A stretch of DNA of 64,000 nt from Xanthomonas rydalmerensis (GTDB lineage: Bacteria > Pseudomonadota > Gammaproteobacteria > Xanthomonadales > Xanthomonadaceae): assembly GCF_033170385.1 (NCBI RefSeq), contig NZ_CP126170.1, positions 4,302,001 through 4,366,000 on the forward strand, written 5' to 3'. Below are positions 9,633 to 18,344 of the stretch, one piece after another (position 1 is the first letter of the stretch; each line of letters opens with the position of its first letter). The position numbers and the translations under genes are program-made. The notes under the pieces are model-generated. The model worked only from the letters and a program-made list of their open reading frames with translations. It was not told the origin of the DNA and made no database searches.

Positions 9633-10706
9633 TCATTGAGCACCCGTGAACATTCGCTTCATGGCTCGCAACGGCGCCATCAGGCGCCAGCTGAACGAGG
9701 CGCGCATGCGTTCCAGCGCCACCTCGTGCTGCTGTTTCTCCGCTTGAATGCGCTGCATCTCCGCCTCCTTGGCCGAAAGCATTTCGGTGAGCTGCACCAG
9801 CTCTTCCTGCAGGCGCCCCATCAGCACGGGCACTTCCGCCACCTTCGCCGAAAGCTCGGCGCTGTGCGCCACTTCGCTGCGATAAGCGGCAGCCTGCTCG
9901 TCCAGCTTGGACTGCAAGGCGGCGTGCGTTTCGCGCAAGCCGGCGAGGTCGGCGGACATGTCGCCCTTTGCCGCTTCACTCTCGTTCAACAACCCCGCCA
10001 GCCTGCCCTGCTCCCGCGCGAGCGTGCCGATGTCCAGCTTGGTCGAGATCAGCTGCCCGACGTGCTCGAACAGGCGATTCACTAGGACCGGCGCCCCTTC
10101 CACTGCGGTGAACGCGCACAGCTGGCGCAGCGCGTCGGGCTGGTCTTCGCCTACCAACAACACGCCCAAGCCATGGGTATGCGTGAATTCGAACGACGGA
10201 TAGCGCTGGCGGATTTCCGCCCAGTAGCGCCAAACGCCGAAATCGCGCTCCCTGACGTTGATGTCGTGAAACAGCACCACTGCGCGCTTGGACAGCTTGC
10301 TTGCCCAGGTTTCAAAATCATTGCGGACCGCATCGTAGGTATGCAATCCATCGATATGCAGCAGATCCACACTGCCGTCTTCGAAGTACTCGACGGCCTC
10401 CTCGAAACGCATGCGCATCAAACGCGAAAAATCGGCATAGTTGCGTTGGTGGTAGTCCAGCAACGTAAAGAACACCTCGTCGCCGTAGACACCCGCGTGC
10501 TCGTCGCCTTCCCACGTGTCGACGGCGTAGCACTTGGCCTGGACCCCGCAGCCCTGAATCGCCTGGCAGAACGCCAGGTAGGACGCACCGCGATGCGTCC
10601 CCAGTTCCACCAGGATTCCCGGGCGCATTTCCTCGATCAACCATCCTGCGAACGGGATATGCCCCAGCCAAGCACTCTCCGGAGTGCACTGGGGGTGCAG
10701 GAACAT
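9633..10706 (-). CDS. Class I SAM-dependent methyltransferase with C-terminal coiled coil
   Basis: About 357 residues from MFLHPQCTPESAW. Residues 20-200 form a class I methyltransferase: ILVELGTHRGASYLAFC is the SAM-binding motif I, followed by CYAVDTWEGDEHAG and DLLHIDGLHTYDAV. Residues about 240-345 are a heptad-rich coiled coil (LAGLRETHAALQSKL and similar), ending in a basic tail (SWRLMAPLRAMKRMF). Coiled-coil methyltransferases in O-antigen loci can cap the chain and, as in WbdD of E. coli O9a, set its length; the comparison is by architecture only. A GTG at 10733 and an ATG at 10775 are in-frame alternative starts. The next gene upstream encodes an acetyltransferase. Confidence 0.7.
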   Translation of the reverse strand: MFLHPQCTPESAWLGHIPFAGWLIEEMRPGILVELGTHRGASYLAFCQAIQGCGVQAKCYAVDTWEGDEHAGVYGDEVFFTLLDYHQRNYADFSRLMRMRFEEAVEYFEDGSVDLLHIDGLHTYDAVRNDFETWASKLSKRAVVLFHDINVRERDFGVWRYWAEIRQRYPSFEFTHTHGLGVLLVGEDQPDALRQLCAFTAVEGAPVLVNRLFEHVGQLISTKLDIGTLAREQGRLAGLLNESEAAKGDMSADLAGLRETHAALQSKLDEQAAAYRSEVAHSAELSAKVAEVPVLMGRLQEELVQLTEMLSAKEAEMQRIQAEKQQHEVALERMRASFSWRLMAPLRAMKRMFTGAQ

Positions 10707-10794
10707 CGTATTGTTAATTGGAAAGTTGATCACGATTCTGCTCCGTACACGACATTCCCGAAGGGATATGCACACTGCGCATCACGCGGATGCA

Positions 10795-11355
10795 CTACTG
10801 GAACTGGGCGATGAAGGCATCGACATCGTCCTTGCATAGCAGATGCTGGCAGGCATGAATCTTTTCGATCGGCCAATCCCACCAGCGGATGGTGAGAAGG
10901 GCCTCGATCTGCTGCTCGGAGAAACGCTTTCGAACGAGTTTGGCCGGATTGCCGGCGACGATCGCATAAGGCGGAACATCCTTCGCGACCACGGCACCTG
11001 CGCCGACGATGGCGCCATCGCCAATGCTGACGCCGGACAGCACCATCGCACCATGCCCCAGCCAGACGTCGTTGCCGATGCGGGTCGGTCCTTTGTTGGC
11101 CGGAAGGCCATCGCGCTTGGCGAGCGGATCGCCGAAGGCGATGCGCAGGGGAAACGTCGTCACCCAGTCGCTACGGTGTTCGCCACCGCCGAAAATGACC
11201 ACATCGTCGGCGATCGAGCAGAACGCGCCGATGTCGATGGACTCGTCCTCGGCCCACACCTTCAGCTCCGGATTACCGTAGGTGAACCGCCCCACGCTGA
11301 CGCGCGGATCGTCGCTGGCCAGCAGCGCGATCCTGCTCTGGAAGGTATCGTTCAT
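10795..11355 (-). CDS. CatB/XAT-type hexapeptide O-acetyltransferase
   Basis: 186 residues built mostly of left-handed beta-helix hexapeptide repeats ([53 protein letters not shown]), with the xenobiotic acetyltransferase signatures [11 protein letters not shown] (catalytic His region) and RWWDWP near the C terminus. The family moves acetyl from acetyl-CoA to sugar hydroxyls; in this locus the acceptor is probably an O-antigen sugar, not chloramphenicol. The ATG overlaps the wzt stop (11352-11355), showing translational coupling with the exporter. Confidence 0.85.
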   Translation of the reverse strand: MNDTFQSRIALLASDDPRVSVGRFTYGNPELKVWAEDESIDIGAFCSIADDVVIFGGGEHRSDWVTTFPLRIAFGDPLAKRDGLPANKGPTRIGNDVWLGHGAMVLSGVSIGDGAIVGAGAVVAKDVPPYAIVAGNPAKLVRKRFSEQQIEALLTIRWWDWPIEKIHACQHLLCKDDVDAFIAQFQ

Positions 11356-12689
11356 TGGGATTCCGCAACCTTCATCTGCACGCGCTCGAACGGGATGCCG
11401 ACCAATCCGTAGCGCAGCGTAGGCGAGGACACCTTGAGGATCACCGCATCGTGCAACCAGTGATGCTGCGTATTGGTCAGGGGATCGCCCTCGGCGACAG
11501 AGACCGTCATCGAGTAATCCCCGTTCGGCAGTAGTGGCAGGTGGAAAACGAACTCCGCTTCAAGCTGATTGCCCGCGGCCACGTCGAGCGGCGGCTGCAC
11601 ATGGGTGAAGGTGTGCTCGCCGAACAGGGATTGTCCCAGGCTGTCCTTGACGAAAAAGCCAAGGATGGGGCTCTTCATGTCGCGATGCACCTTGGCGACG
11701 ATGCGCAGCGCGACATGCTCGCCGCCGAAGAAATAAGGCCGGCCAGGATCGTCGAGGTTGGTGAGCGCCACCGACGCGATGCTGGCGGCGCCCGACTGCC
11801 AACCGTCGGAGTGGGCGATGTTGTCGAACAGTTCGAGCTTGATCTCCTCCACCGGCTTGGCCACCGGACGCGGCCCGATGACCTTGCCCTCGCGCTGATC
11901 GAGCGCCTGCAGCTTCACCTCGTCGCCGTAGCTTTCCTGCGCGCAATATTCGATATAGGCCTGGGTGGTTTCCTGGGCCGAGGCGTGCATGCGCATGACC
12001 CCCTTGTCCAGCCACACCGCCGACTGGCAGAAACTCAGGACCGAGCCGGTGTCGTGGCTGACGAACAGCAGCGTGCCGCGCTCGCGGAAAGCGCGCAGGA
12101 AGCGCATGCATTTCTGCACGAACACTGCGTCGCCGACCGCCAGCGCCTCGTCGACCACCATGATGTCGGCGTCCACGTGCGCGATCACCGCGAACGCCAA
12201 GCGCACGTACATACCACTGGAATAGACCTTGACCGGCTGATCGACGAAATCCCCGATGTCGGCGAACGCCAGGATGCGGTCCAGGCGCGCCTCGATTTCC
12301 GCATGGGTCAGGCCCAGGATGGACGCGCTCATGAACACGTTCTCGCGCCCGGTGAACTCGGGATTGAAGCCCGCGCCCAGTTCCAGCAAGGCGGCGACGC
12401 GGCCGTTCACCTGGATCGACCCGGACGTCGGCGACAGCGTGCCGCAGATCATCTGCAACAGGGTCGACTTGCCCGAGCCATTACGGCCGATGATGCCCAC
12501 GGTGTCGCCGCGACGCACCTCGAAGGACACGTCCTGCAGCGCCCAGAACTCTTTGAAATACTTGCGCGAGGCAAGACCCAGCGAACGCCCGACCCGCGGG
12601 AACAACGCCTGCTTGATGCGGTCGTGCGGCTTGTCGTAGACCTGATAGCACTTGGAGGCGCCAGAGACGCGAATCGCCAATTCCGACAT
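11352..12689 (-). CDS. wzt: O-antigen ABC exporter, ATP-binding subunit
   Basis: 445 residues. The ATPase half (1 to about 250) has Walker [10 protein letters not shown] at about 68-76, the family stretch [17 protein letters not shown], signature [12 protein letters not shown] and Walker B IMVVDEAL. The C-terminal part (about 270-430) is a beta-sandwich of the Wzt carbohydrate-binding type, which reads the modified non-reducing end of the chain before export; this fits an O-chain capped by the neighbouring methyl- or acetyltransferase. Wzm is encoded 39 bases upstream on the same strand. Confidence 0.93.
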   Translation of the reverse strand: MSELAIRVSGASKCYQVYDKPHDRIKQALFPRVGRSLGLASRKYFKEFWALQDVSFEVRRGDTVGIIGRNGSGKSTLLQMICGTLSPTSGSIQVNGRVAALLELGAGFNPEFTGRENVFMSASILGLTHAEIEARLDRILAFADIGDFVDQPVKVYSSGMYVRLAFAVIAHVDADIMVVDEALAVGDAVFVQKCMRFLRAFRERGTLLFVSHDTGSVLSFCQSAVWLDKGVMRMHASAQETTQAYIEYCAQESYGDEVKLQALDQREGKVIGPRPVAKPVEEIKLELFDNIAHSDGWQSGAASIASVALTNLDDPGRPYFFGGEHVALRIVAKVHRDMKSPILGFFVKDSLGQSLFGEHTFTHVQPPLDVAAGNQLEAEFVFHLPLLPNGDYSMTVSVAEGDPLTNTQHHWLHDAVILKVSSPTLRYGLVGIPFERVQMKVAESQ

Positions 12690-12728
12690 GATGGACCTTT
12701 GAATCGAAGCGAATGCTTCAGCGAGCGG

Positions 12729-13547
12729 TTAGACGACGTCCGCGAAACCGCGGCGTACCAATTGGAACCAGTAGTAGCCCACGTAGGCGACGATGAGGCT
12801 GCCGATGGAATACTTGAGCAAGCCCATCCAGTCCGGCGGCAGCCCCCACATCAAGACGTTTCTGGACTGCTCGATGATGAAGGTCAGCGGGTTGAGGTAG
12901 ATCCACTTGCGCATGCCTTCCGGCAGCGAGGTGATCGGATACAGCGCAGGGCTCATGAACAGCAGTACCGTCGCCAGCAGACCGGTGATCTGGCCGATGT
13001 CGCGGTAGTACACCCCCAGCGCGGCGAAGAACCAGGTGACTCCCGAGGCGACCATCACCAACGGCGCGATCACCAGCGGGAAATAGAGCACCGTCAGCGG
13101 CAGCCGATGCAGCAGCAGGAACTGCGCGATCAGCAGAACCGCCAGGGTGATGACCATGTGGAACAGCGACGACGCAACCGCCGACCAGGTCAGGATCTCC
13201 AGCGGAAACACCACTTTCTTGACGTAACTGGCGTTGGCCAGGACCAGCATCGGCGCGCGACTGATGCACTCGGACAAGAAGCCGTGGACCATGATGCCGG
13301 CAAACAGGATGATCGCGAACTCGGCGCGATTGGATTCCACCGAGCCACCCCAGCGCGCATTGAACACGTAGGAAAAGACGAAGGTGTAGACCGCCAGCAT
13401 CAACAGCGGATTGAAGAACGACCAGGCCAAGCCCGCGATGGAACCGCGGTAGCGGCCAAGTACCTCGCGCTTGGCGAGCTGGTAGATCAGCTTGCGGTGC
13501 TGCGCGAAGCTGCGCAGCGCCGATGCCGGCGAAAGAGAATTGCTCAT
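12729..13547 (-). CDS. wzm: O-antigen ABC exporter, permease subunit
   Basis: 272 residues with six predicted membrane segments and the ABC-2 permease pattern: the N-terminal amphipathic segment RKLIYQLAKREVLGRYRGS followed by GLAWSFFNPLLMLAVYTFVF, then IMVHGFLSEC. It forms the channel for undecaprenyl-linked O-polysaccharide with Wzt. It is the first gene of the leftward block and lies 24 bases after metB on the same strand, so read-through from metB is possible. The metB-wzm junction is the classic border of the Xanthomonas LPS locus. Confidence 0.92.
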   Translation of the reverse strand: MSNSLSPASALRSFAQHRKLIYQLAKREVLGRYRGSIAGLAWSFFNPLLMLAVYTFVFSYVFNARWGGSVESNRAEFAIILFAGIMVHGFLSECISRAPMLVLANASYVKKVVFPLEILTWSAVASSLFHMVITLAVLLIAQFLLLHRLPLTVLYFPLVIAPLVMVASGVTWFFAALGVYYRDIGQITGLLATVLLFMSPALYPITSLPEGMRKWIYLNPLTFIIEQSRNVLMWGLPPDWMGLLKYSIGSLIVAYVGYYWFQLVRRGFADVV

Positions 13548-13571
13548 CAGGAAGTCGCCTCGTGGAACAGG

Positions 13572-14771
13572 TCAGTTGTGGCGCACGGGCGCAAGCGCCT
13601 GCTCGAGGTCATGGCGCAAATCCCCCACATCCTCCACCCCCACGCTCAGCCGCACCAGCGCATCGCTGATGCCGAGCTGGTCGCGGCGCTGCACCGGCAC
13701 CGAGGCATGGGTCATCACCGCGGGGTGGTTGACCAGGCTCTCGACGCCACCTAGGGATTCGGCCAGGGTGAACAGGCGGGTGCGCTCGCAGAAACGCTTG
13801 GCCGCGTCGAAGCCGCCCTTGAGCACGATCGAGACGATGCCGCCGTAGCCGGCCATCTGCCGGCCGGCCAGGGCGTGCTGCGGATGCGAGGGCAGGCCCG
13901 GGTAGATCACCTTCTCCACCGCCGGGTGCGTCTCCAGCCACTGCGCCAGGGCCAGGGCGTTGTCGCAGTGCGCGCTCATGCGCAGCGGCAGGGTCTTCAG
14001 GCCGCGCAGCGCCAGGAAGCTGTCGAACGGACCCTGCACGCCGCCCACCGAGTTCTGCAGGAACGCCAGTTGCTCGGCCAGTTCGGCGTTGTCGCCGACC
14101 ACGGCCATGCCGCCGACCATGTCCGAGTGGCCGTTGAGGTACTTGGTCGCCGAATGCACCACGATGTCCGCGCCCAGCGCCAGGGGCCGCTGCAGCAGCG
14201 GCGAGGCGAAGGTGTTGTCGACCACCACCAGCAGGCCGTGCTTGCGCGCGATCGCGGCGATCGCCGCGATATCGACGATCTTCAGCATCGGATTGGTCGG
14301 GGTCTCGATCCAGACCATCTTGGTGGTCGGGCGGATCGCCGCCTCGAACGCAGCCGGGTCGGTCAGGTCGACGAAGCCGAACTCCAGCGCGGCGGTGCGT
14401 TTGCGCACGCGCTCGAACAGACGGTAGCTGCCGCCGTACAAGTCGTCCATCGCGATGACGTGGCTGCCGCTGTCCAGCAGCTCGATCACCGTGGCCGTCG
14501 CTGCCATGCCGGAGGCGAAGGCGAAACCACGGCTGCCGCCTTCCAGGGCCGCCACGCAGCGCTCGTAGGCGAAGCGGGTCGGGTTGTGGGTGCGCGAGTA
14601 CTCGAAACCCTGATGCTCGCCGGGGCTGGACTGAGCATAGGTGGAGGTCGCGTAGATCGGCGGCATCACCGCGCCAGTGGACGGGTCCGGGTGCTGTCCG
14701 CCATGGATGGCCAGGGTCGCCAGCGCCAGCGCTGGGCCGTCGCCTTGGGGGTTCGACGTGTTGTCCGTCAT
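13572..14771 (-). CDS. metB: Cystathionine gamma-synthase or related Cys/Met-metabolism PLP enzyme
   Basis: 399 residues, the usual size. The PLP lysine lies in VVHSATKYLNGHSDMVGG, with MDDLYGGSYRLFERV and VDNTFASPLLQRP around the cofactor, and the N-terminal YSRTHNPTRFAYERC shared by the family. It condenses O-acyl-homoserine with cysteine to cystathionine, or cleaves cystathionine if it works as a gamma-lyase; sequence alone does not fully separate these. The gene follows the cystathionine beta-synthase gene by 86 bases on the same strand, so a transsulfuration operon is likely and reverse flow (gamma-lyase) is a real alternative. Confidence 0.88.
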   Translation of the reverse strand: MTDNTSNPQGDGPALALATLAIHGGQHPDPSTGAVMPPIYATSTYAQSSPGEHQGFEYSRTHNPTRFAYERCVAALEGGSRGFAFASGMAATATVIELLDSGSHVIAMDDLYGGSYRLFERVRKRTAALEFGFVDLTDPAAFEAAIRPTTKMVWIETPTNPMLKIVDIAAIAAIARKHGLLVVVDNTFASPLLQRPLALGADIVVHSATKYLNGHSDMVGGMAVVGDNAELAEQLAFLQNSVGGVQGPFDSFLALRGLKTLPLRMSAHCDNALALAQWLETHPAVEKVIYPGLPSHPQHALAGRQMAGYGGIVSIVLKGGFDAAKRFCERTRLFTLAESLGGVESLVNHPAVMTHASVPVQRRDQLGISDALVRLSVGVEDVGDLRHDLEQALAPVRHN

Positions 14772-14857
14772 GAAGGGGGTTACCGGAAAAGGGGCGTGAT
14801 TCTAGCAGCGCGGTCTGAATGGCCCCATGCAGCGGGGCCGGCCAGCCGCGGGGAGTG

Positions 14858-16228
14858 TTACTGCACCCGGCGGCGCAGGTAGTTGAGCAGGTCGATACGG
14901 GTGATCAGGCCGAGGAAGGCGCCCTCGTTCATCACGATGGCGACCTGGCCGCGATCGAACACCGGCAGCAGGGCCTCGATCGGCGATTTGACGTCCAGCC
15001 GGTCGAGCTTGCTGACCATGGCCGTGGCCACCGGGTCACGGAACCTCGCCTCGTCGCCGTATACATGCAACAAGACGTCGCTTTCGTCGACGATGCCGAC
15101 GAGTTGGTCGCCCTCCATCACCGGCAGCTGCGACACGTCGTACAGTTTCATGCGCTGGTAGGCGGTGGTCAGCAGGTCCTTGGGGCCGACCACCACGGTG
15201 TCGCGCTGGCTGTACGGGCGCAGGATCAGGTCGCGCAGGTCGCCGTGCTGCGGGCGCTCCAGGAAGCCGTTGTCCAGCATCCAGTAGTCGTTGTACATCT
15301 TCGACAGGTACTTGTTGCCGGTGTCGCAGACGAACACCAGCACCCGCTTGGGCTCGGTCTGTGCGCGGCAGTACTTCAACGCCGCCGCCAGCAGGGTGCC
15401 GGTGGAGGAGCCACCGAGGATGCCCTCCTTGGCCAGCAGCTCGCGCGCGGTGTGGAAGCTCTCGGCGTCGCTGATCGAATAGGCCTTCTTGACCCGGCTG
15501 AAATCGGAGATCGCCGGCAGGAAGTCCTCGCCGATGCCTTCCACCAGCCAGCTGCCGGACTTCTCGCTGACCGTGCCCTGCTCGATGTACTCGGTCAGGA
15601 TCGACCCGACCGGGTCGGCCAGCACCAGCTCAGTGTGCGGCGAGGCGGCGGCGAAGGCACGCGACAGGCCGGTCATGGTGCCGGAGCTGCCGCAGCCGAA
15701 CACGATCGCGTCCAGCCGGCCGTCCATCTGCCGCAGGATCTCCGGGCCGGTGCCGAACTCGTGTGCGGCCGGGTTGTCGGGGTTGCCGAACTGGTTGATG
15801 AAATAGGCGCCAGGGGTCTCGGCGGCGATGCGCGCGGCCAGGTCCTGGTAGTACTCCGGGTGGCCCTTGGCCACGTCGGAGCGGGTCAGCACGACCTCGG
15901 CGCCCATCGCCTTGAGGTTGAAGATCTTCTCCCGGCTCATCTTGTCCGGGACCACCAGGATCAGCTTGTAGCCCTTCTGCTGGGCGACCAGGGCCAGGCC
16001 GATGCCGGTATTGCCGGCGGTACCCTCGACCAGCACCGCGCCCGGCTTGAGGTCGCCGCGGCGCTCGGCCGCCTCGATCATCGACAGGCCGATGCGATCC
16101 TTGATCGAGCCGCCGGGATTGGCGCTCTCCAGCTTCAGGTACAGCTCGCACACCCCGGTGTCGAGCTTGCTGGCCTTGACGATGGGGGTGTCGCCGATCA
16201 GGTCGAGTACGGAGGAGTGAATGGCCAT
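14858..16228 (-). CDS. Cystathionine beta-synthase (PLP domain plus two CBS domains)
   Basis: 456 residues. Residues 1 to about 320 are a fold-type II PLP enzyme with the cofactor lysine in GGSIKDRIG (about residue 40), the asparagine loop GTAGNTGIG and the phosphate loop GCGSSGT. Residues about 335-455 hold two CBS modules (VVVGPKDLLTTAYQRMKLYDVSQLPV; LPVFDRGQVAIVMNEGAFLGLITRIDLLNYL), as in eukaryotic CBS rather than plain CysK. It joins homocysteine and serine to cystathionine; the CBS modules may bind an adenosyl ligand. It is cotranscribed with metB. No haem-binding N terminus is present. Confidence 0.88.
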   Translation of the reverse strand: MAIHSSVLDLIGDTPIVKASKLDTGVCELYLKLESANPGGSIKDRIGLSMIEAAERRGDLKPGAVLVEGTAGNTGIGLALVAQQKGYKLILVVPDKMSREKIFNLKAMGAEVVLTRSDVAKGHPEYYQDLAARIAAETPGAYFINQFGNPDNPAAHEFGTGPEILRQMDGRLDAIVFGCGSSGTMTGLSRAFAAASPHTELVLADPVGSILTEYIEQGTVSEKSGSWLVEGIGEDFLPAISDFSRVKKAYSISDAESFHTARELLAKEGILGGSSTGTLLAAALKYCRAQTEPKRVLVFVCDTGNKYLSKMYNDYWMLDNGFLERPQHGDLRDLILRPYSQRDTVVVGPKDLLTTAYQRMKLYDVSQLPVMEGDQLVGIVDESDVLLHVYGDEARFRDPVATAMVSKLDRLDVKSPIEALLPVFDRGQVAIVMNEGAFLGLITRIDLLNYLRRRVQ

Positions 16229-16309
16229 CGGGTCCGAATGCGTCGCGCCGCGGCAGCGGCTGGACCGGTCATTATCCCCGCTCGGGGATGGAAACGCGCG
16301 GCGGGGACG

Positions 16310-16332
16310 AAAAAAGCCGCGATCGCGGCTTT
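16310..16332 (-). terminator. Intrinsic terminator of the YdcH gene
   Basis: On the minus strand the perfect palindrome GCCGCGATCGCGGC, extended by three A:T pairs, is followed by a run of six T. It lies 77 bases after the stop of the 72-residue gene and before the CBS gene. Confidence 0.85.
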
Positions 16333-16408
16333 GGAGGGGGATGACGCGGACGGTGGCAAACCGACGAGGAGGCCAGCCACCGCCCGCGACAAGGGGGCAA
16401 TAGTACGG

Positions 16409-16627
16409 TCAGTGCGGCTTCTGCTCGTAAAGGCGCAGCAGCTTTTCCTTGGCGGCGAGCTTTTCGCGCTTCATCTGCGCCAGGGTGACATCGTCGATCG
16501 GCAGCACGCCGAGTTCGGCGTCCATGCACTTCTTGTCCAAGGTCTTGTGGCGCTGGTAGAGCTGCTTGAACTCCGGATCGGACTTGATCAACGCGTCGAT
16601 TTCGGTCTGCGGTTGCCCTTCGAACAT
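16409..16627 (-). CDS. YdcH family (DUF465) small protein
   Basis: 72 residues: FEGQPQTEIDALIKSD, FKQLYQRHKTLDKKC and LAQMKREKLAAKEKLLRLY are the two charged helices of the DUF465/YdcH family. Members are cytosolic helical hairpins of unknown role, abundant across Proteobacteria. The gene has its own downstream terminator and good Shine-Dalgarno sequence (AAGGAGG before the ATG), so it is a monocistronic unit. Confidence 0.85.
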   Translation of the reverse strand: MFEGQPQTEIDALIKSDPEFKQLYQRHKTLDKKCMDAELGVLPIDDVTLAQMKREKLAAKEKLLRLYEQKPH

Positions 16628-16962
16628 AGGAATAGCCTCCTTCAGCTAGAAACAAGAACGCCCCGGCCGCTGCGGCACGGGGCGTTGCCTGGGAGCGGAA
16701 GCGCGCGAGCCGCCGGCTGCACACCGCTGCAACGCCTGGAACCATGGTTCCTGCGACGTCGGACTGCGGTGCGCACCACTGCGTCATCGGCTCGAACTCC
16801 TCCGTTGGCACCAGGCGGCGGGAGTGCCACCTGGAATACCGACCCTACGCTTCCCCACCGCCGCGAACAAGAGAAGCAGGCCCGCTTTGCCGCATTCAGT
16901 TGCTCGGCGCTCAGGCCCAGGGAAAAACCCCGTTAAACCGCCTGCGCGGGCACCCGCAGACC
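16628..16962. other. Intergenic region between OmpA-like gene and YdcH gene
   Basis: 335 bases without a convincing gene. It holds the ribosome binding site and promoter region of the YdcH gene at its left end and the terminator-like hairpin at 16657-16686. Nothing else is evident; open frames here are shadows with no family resemblance. Confidence 0.6.
16657..16686 (-). terminator. Terminator-like hairpin downstream of the OmpA-like operon
   Basis: Arms AACGCCCCG and CGGGGCGTT pair perfectly, with an inner GCCG/CGGC stem. Read on the minus strand the stem is followed by TCTTGTTTC, a broken T-rich run. It lies about 280 bases beyond the OmpA-like stop and very close to the YdcH start, so it may also act on the YdcH leader. 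Confidence 0.55.
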
Positions 16963-17856
16963 TTAGGGCGCGATCACAACTTCGGCCGAACGCGCCTTGG
17001 TCGAGGGCCCCTTCTTGCCGACCGCCTGCACCCGGTTGGCAGGCACGCCGCCGCTGACCAGGGCCGCGCGCAGGGCGTCGGCGCGCTTCTGCGCCACGCC
17101 GGCGTCGGTGTCGTAGGCCTCGACCCGCACCTTGCCCTTGCTGATCTGCAGGTACTGCGACAGGGCCTTGGCCTGGTTGGTGGCATCGCCCGACAACGCG
17201 GCCTTGCCGGCACCGAAGGCCGCACCGGAGAAGGTGAAGACCTCCCCGCGGGTCTCGAAGCGCGAGGCCGGCAGCTTGGTACCGGCGACCAGTTCGGCCT
17301 CCTCGCGCGCCAGCTTGGCCGACTTCTGCTGCGCGGCGCTGAGCTTGGCGGTCTGCTGCCCGGCGACGCTGGCCAGCGCGGCATCCGCGTCCGCCCGCGC
17401 GGCCTGCTCGGCCTCGGCGGCCTGGCGCAGGCTCTCGGCCTCCTCGGCCTGGATCTGCGCCTGCACGCGCAGGCGCTCGGCCTCCTGGCGGGCGCGGGCG
17501 GCCTCGCGACGGCTGGCCTCGATCAGCAGGTCGCTGCGGGTCTTCTCCAACTGGTCGACCTGGCGCCGGGCGATTTCGGCGCGGGCCATGGTTTCGGCGA
17601 TCTCGACCCGGCGCTCGGCCAGGTAGCGCGCCTCGTCGCGCTCCTTGCGCTTGGCGTTGGCGAAGTTGGCCACCGCCTGCTGCGCCTGCAGGCGCTCGTA
17701 GGCGGCGACATCGGCATTGAGCGGATCGGCCTGCAGCGCCATCAGGCGCTGGTTGAGCACGGCCAGCTCGGGATCGTCGGCCGCCATCGCGCCCAGCGGC
17801 GCCAGCAGCAACGCCAGCAGGGCCAGGCGGCGCATTCCGTGCAGGACGCGGCTCAT
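16963..17856 (-). CDS. OmpA-family periplasmic/outer membrane protein with long helical stalk
   Basis: 297 residues starting MSRVLHGMRRLALLALLLAPLGAMA, a clear signal peptide. Residues about 30-175 are an alanine/glutamate-rich coiled coil (MARAEIARRQVDQLEK, EAERLRVQAQIQAEEAES). Residues about 195-297 form an OmpA_C-like peptidoglycan-binding domain, with the family order TFSGAAFGAGKAALS, LSQYLQI, VRVEAYDTDAGVAQKRADALR and a C-terminal RSAEVVIAP. The start codon overlaps the stop of the upstream DUF4398 gene (ATGA, 17853-17856). Together they probably tether the outer membrane or envelope to peptidoglycan. The frame is open far upstream, but that extension overlaps the DUF4398 gene out of frame and is not credible. 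Confidence 0.82.
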   Translation of the reverse strand: MSRVLHGMRRLALLALLLAPLGAMAADDPELAVLNQRLMALQADPLNADVAAYERLQAQQAVANFANAKRKERDEARYLAERRVEIAETMARAEIARRQVDQLEKTRSDLLIEASRREAARARQEAERLRVQAQIQAEEAESLRQAAEAEQAARADADAALASVAGQQTAKLSAAQQKSAKLAREEAELVAGTKLPASRFETRGEVFTFSGAAFGAGKAALSGDATNQAKALSQYLQISKGKVRVEAYDTDAGVAQKRADALRAALVSGGVPANRVQAVGKKGPSTKARSAEVVIAP

Positions 17857-18245
17857 GGACGGCCCTCCCCGGTGCCCAGGGTCTGTTGCAGTTGGGCCAC
17901 CTCGGCCTGGCGCTGCTTCAGTTGCGCATTGGCCACCGCCTCCTCGCTGCGCGCCCGCGCCAGGTCGGCATCGGCGGCCACGCGCAGCGCCAGCTGCGGC
18001 GCGGTCTTGCGCTGGCGGCGGTCGAGCGCGGCCTGCTGCGCCTGTTCCAGGCCCTGGCGGGCACTGGCCAGCAGGTCCGGCGCGTACTGGTCGGCATCGG
18101 CCTGGATCGCGCGCTGCACCGCCTGCTGGGCAGACAGCAGCTCCGGCGAGGCCACCTGGGCGAACGCGGCCGGCGCGGCGAACAACGCCAATGCGCAGGC
18201 CATCACATACTGCTGACAACGGAAGTGTGCGAAGCTAGTTTTCAT
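17853..18245 (-). CDS. DUF4398-type periplasmic helical protein
   Basis: 130 residues. A signal peptide ends near AAPAAFAQ (residue 30); an alternative start at MACALALFAAPAAFAQ (18203) gives a shorter signal. The mature protein is helical with heptads (LLSAQQAVQRAIQADADQY, ARSEEAVANAQLKQRQAEVAQLQQTL), as in DUF4398 proteins that are commonly encoded beside OmpA-like proteins. It is coupled to the downstream OmpA-like gene by a four-base overlap, so the two probably act in one envelope complex. Confidence 0.7.
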   Translation of the reverse strand: MKTSFAHFRCQQYVMACALALFAAPAAFAQVASPELLSAQQAVQRAIQADADQYAPDLLASARQGLEQAQQAALDRRQRKTAPQLALRVAADADLARARSEEAVANAQLKQRQAEVAQLQQTLGTGEGRP

Positions 18246-18344
18246 CTAGGGGGGCCGTGGACGGAGACGTCGGTCACGGCCATTGTCGGAAGCCTGTGGC
18301 GCGCTTGCAACGGGCGATTGCGGATCGTTGGGGAACCATTGCGC

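Noticed and set aside
10845..11355. Chloramphenicol resistance by the CatB-like acetyltransferase
   Set aside because: The fold is shared with antibiotic acetyltransferases, but the overlap with wzt and the LPS context point to sugar O-acetylation.
16229..16408. SAM riboswitch upstream of the cystathionine beta-synthase gene
   Set aside because: No conserved SAM aptamer core is seen; the only structure is the YdcH terminator.
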